NCBI GenBank assembly: GCA_964520785.1
Contig: CAZFQG010000014.1
Span: forward strand, 1-53,739
Source of the DNA: CAZFQG01 sp964520785
GTDB taxonomy: Bacteria; Planctomycetota; Planctomycetia; Pirellulales; Thermoguttaceae
DNA: 53,739 nucleotides
Reading direction: 5' to 3'
Shown here: piece by piece, positions 52,881 through 53,739 of the stretch
How the letters are laid out: each line of letters begins with the position of its first letter
Position numbering within the stretch: the stretch's first letter is position 1
The notes under the pieces: generated by a model
The model's input: the letters and a program-made list of their open reading frames with translations, nothing else
Told to the model about the DNA's origin: nothing
Database searches by the model: none
Program-made: the position numbers and the translations under genes

Positions 52881-53739
52881 CTAAACCGACATGCGTCGCC
52901 GGTAATAGGGATCGTAGCTGTAGGGGTCTTCGTTCGCTCCGGCGACGACGACTCCGACGTCCTTGCTTCCGAACGATTCGAGCATTTCGCAGGCGGCGAC
53001 GACCTTCGGGCCCTGGCTGACGTCGCGGAGGATCGACAGGATCACCGTATCGACGTTCTGGCTGAGGAACCGGGTATCGGCCACCGGAAGGACGGGGCTG
53101 CCGTCAACGACGACGAAGTCGAACTTTTCGCGGAGCGTGTCGAAGATGCGACGGTCGCCCCCCTTGGAGAGCGCGACGAGCGCGTCTTGATCCAGCCGTC
53201 CCGCCGGAATCACGTAAAGGTTGGTAATCGCCGTTTCCTGGGCCGAGTCCTCCAGCGATGCTTCCTCGCGGAGGACATTGCTGATTCCGGGTTCCAGGGG
53301 AAGCCCGAAAATCCGCTCGATCACGGGGCGGCGGAGATCGAAATCGACCAAAGCCGTCTTGCGTCCACTCCGGGCCAGGCTCATGGCGAGCTGGGTCGCC
53401 AGGGTAGTCTTCCCTTCGCCGCTGACGGCGCTGGAGACAAGGATGACGCGGCGCCCGTCGAGCGTCGCCTTTCGGAGCAGCCGGGCGGCGATGCCGTCGA
53501 CCGATTCGGTAAGCCGACCGTGCCAGTGTTTCCGTTCCTTCGAGGGGGTGGCAAGCTTCCGAATGGCCCGATCCGGGATCATCGGAACCGAACCGAAGAC
53601 GGTCAATCCCAACCGCTTGGCGACTTCGGCGGAGGAGTTGATCCGCTGCGTTCGGATGTCCCAAAGGGCGACGCCGCAGATCGGAAGGGCCAACCCGAGC
53701 ATCGAGACCAAACGCTTGACCATGTTCTCTCTCCTCAAC
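52881..53739 (-). CDS. BY-kinase domain of a Wzz-type tyrosine kinase (5' end outside the window)
   Basis: The frame is open to the window edge; 286 codons are visible. It begins with a membrane helix (VSMLGLALPICGVALWD) followed by the INSSAEVAKRLGLTVFGSVPMIP link typical between a Wzz domain and its kinase, so the Wzz part probably lies upstream. The kinase has Walker A (S-G-E-G-K-T-T), Walker A' (TALVDFDLRRPVIE) and Walker B (FVVVDGSPVLPVAD). The C-terminal tail, D-P-Y-S-Y-D-P-Y-Y, is a short tyrosine cluster. If it were a complete gene, the ATG at 53723 with AGGAGAGAG upstream would be the start. It is 139 bp upstream of the sugar-1-P transferase gene. Confidence 0.85.
   Translation of the reverse strand, partial: LRRENMVKRLVSMLGLALPICGVALWDIRTQRINSSAEVAKRLGLTVFGSVPMIPDRAIRKLATPSKERKHWHGRLTESVDGIAARLLRKATLDGRRVILVSSAVSGEGKTTLATQLAMSLARSGRKTALVDFDLRRPVIERIFGLPLEPGISNVLREEASLEDSAQETAITNLYVIPAGRLDQDALVALSKGGDRRIFDTLREKFDFVVVDGSPVLPVADTRFLSQNVDTVILSILRDVSQGPKVVAACEMLESFGSKDVGVVVAGANEDPYSYDPYYRRRMSV

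Overview
The window is about 54 kb of GC-rich chromosomal DNA from a member of the Planctomycetota, probably a Pirellulales/Thermogutta-like lineage. This is inferred from three DUF1559 proteins with prepilin-type N-termini, Tat-exported Gfo/Idh/MocA and ceramidase-like proteins, a LamG + dockerin + PEP-CTERM protein, an EpsI protein, small carboxypeptidase-regulatory-like lipoproteins and a paired atypical Hsp70 cluster. I see no phage, IS element, CRISPR array or rRNA. The one RNA gene is tRNA-Lys(CTT), which has its own promoter and terminator.

Layout. 1-5.1 kb: the end of a TIM-barrel-like protein, a secreted beta-propeller protein, a DUF1559/lipoprotein pair and an amidohydrolase-like protein. 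5.1-7.6 kb: exonuclease III and a lone Eco57I-type adenine methyltransferase. 7.6-12.9 kb: an operon of DUF2760 protein, Hsp70 (594 aa) and Hsp70 with a long C-terminal extension (938 aa). 13.3-17 kb: typA/bipA, a divergent DUF1559 gene and tRNA-Lys. 17.7-22.9 kb: ceramidase-like protein, PQQ-type propeller, a URO-D/methyltransferase-like protein and ferrochelatase. 23-28.1 kb: a TPR protein, ExbB and ExbD, followed by small ORFs that look interrupted. 29-33.6 kb: flgM, fur, the PEP-CTERM protein, two tatA genes, an SDR epimerase and a photolyase-related remnant. 33.6-35.3 kb: P5C dehydrogenase. 35.6-45.5 kb: a co-directional exopolysaccharide operon of Wza, Wzz/BY-kinase, Wzy-like ligase, GDP-mannose-3,5-epimerase homologue, GT4 and a polyprenyl-phosphate sugar-1-P transferase. 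45.6-50 kb: a second DUF1559/lipoprotein pair, an LRR lipoprotein and a Gfo/Idh/MocA protein. 50.4-53.7 kb: a second exopolysaccharide block on the minus strand with EpsI, another sugar-1-P transferase and a second BY-kinase cut by the window edge.

How the genes work together. The two exopolysaccharide blocks supply priming transferases, a precursor epimerase, a glycosyltransferase, polymerase, chain-length kinase and outer-membrane exporter. EpsI and the PEP-CTERM protein point to an exosortase sorting system whose exosortase is not in view. TPR-ExbB-ExbD forms a proton-motive-force energiser module. The two TatA proteins fit the Tat-signal proteins nearby. Fur and ferrochelatase touch iron and haem.

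Limits. All calls come from reading motifs, lengths, spacing and codon patterns by eye. No database search was run. Promoter and terminator calls are consensus matches only.
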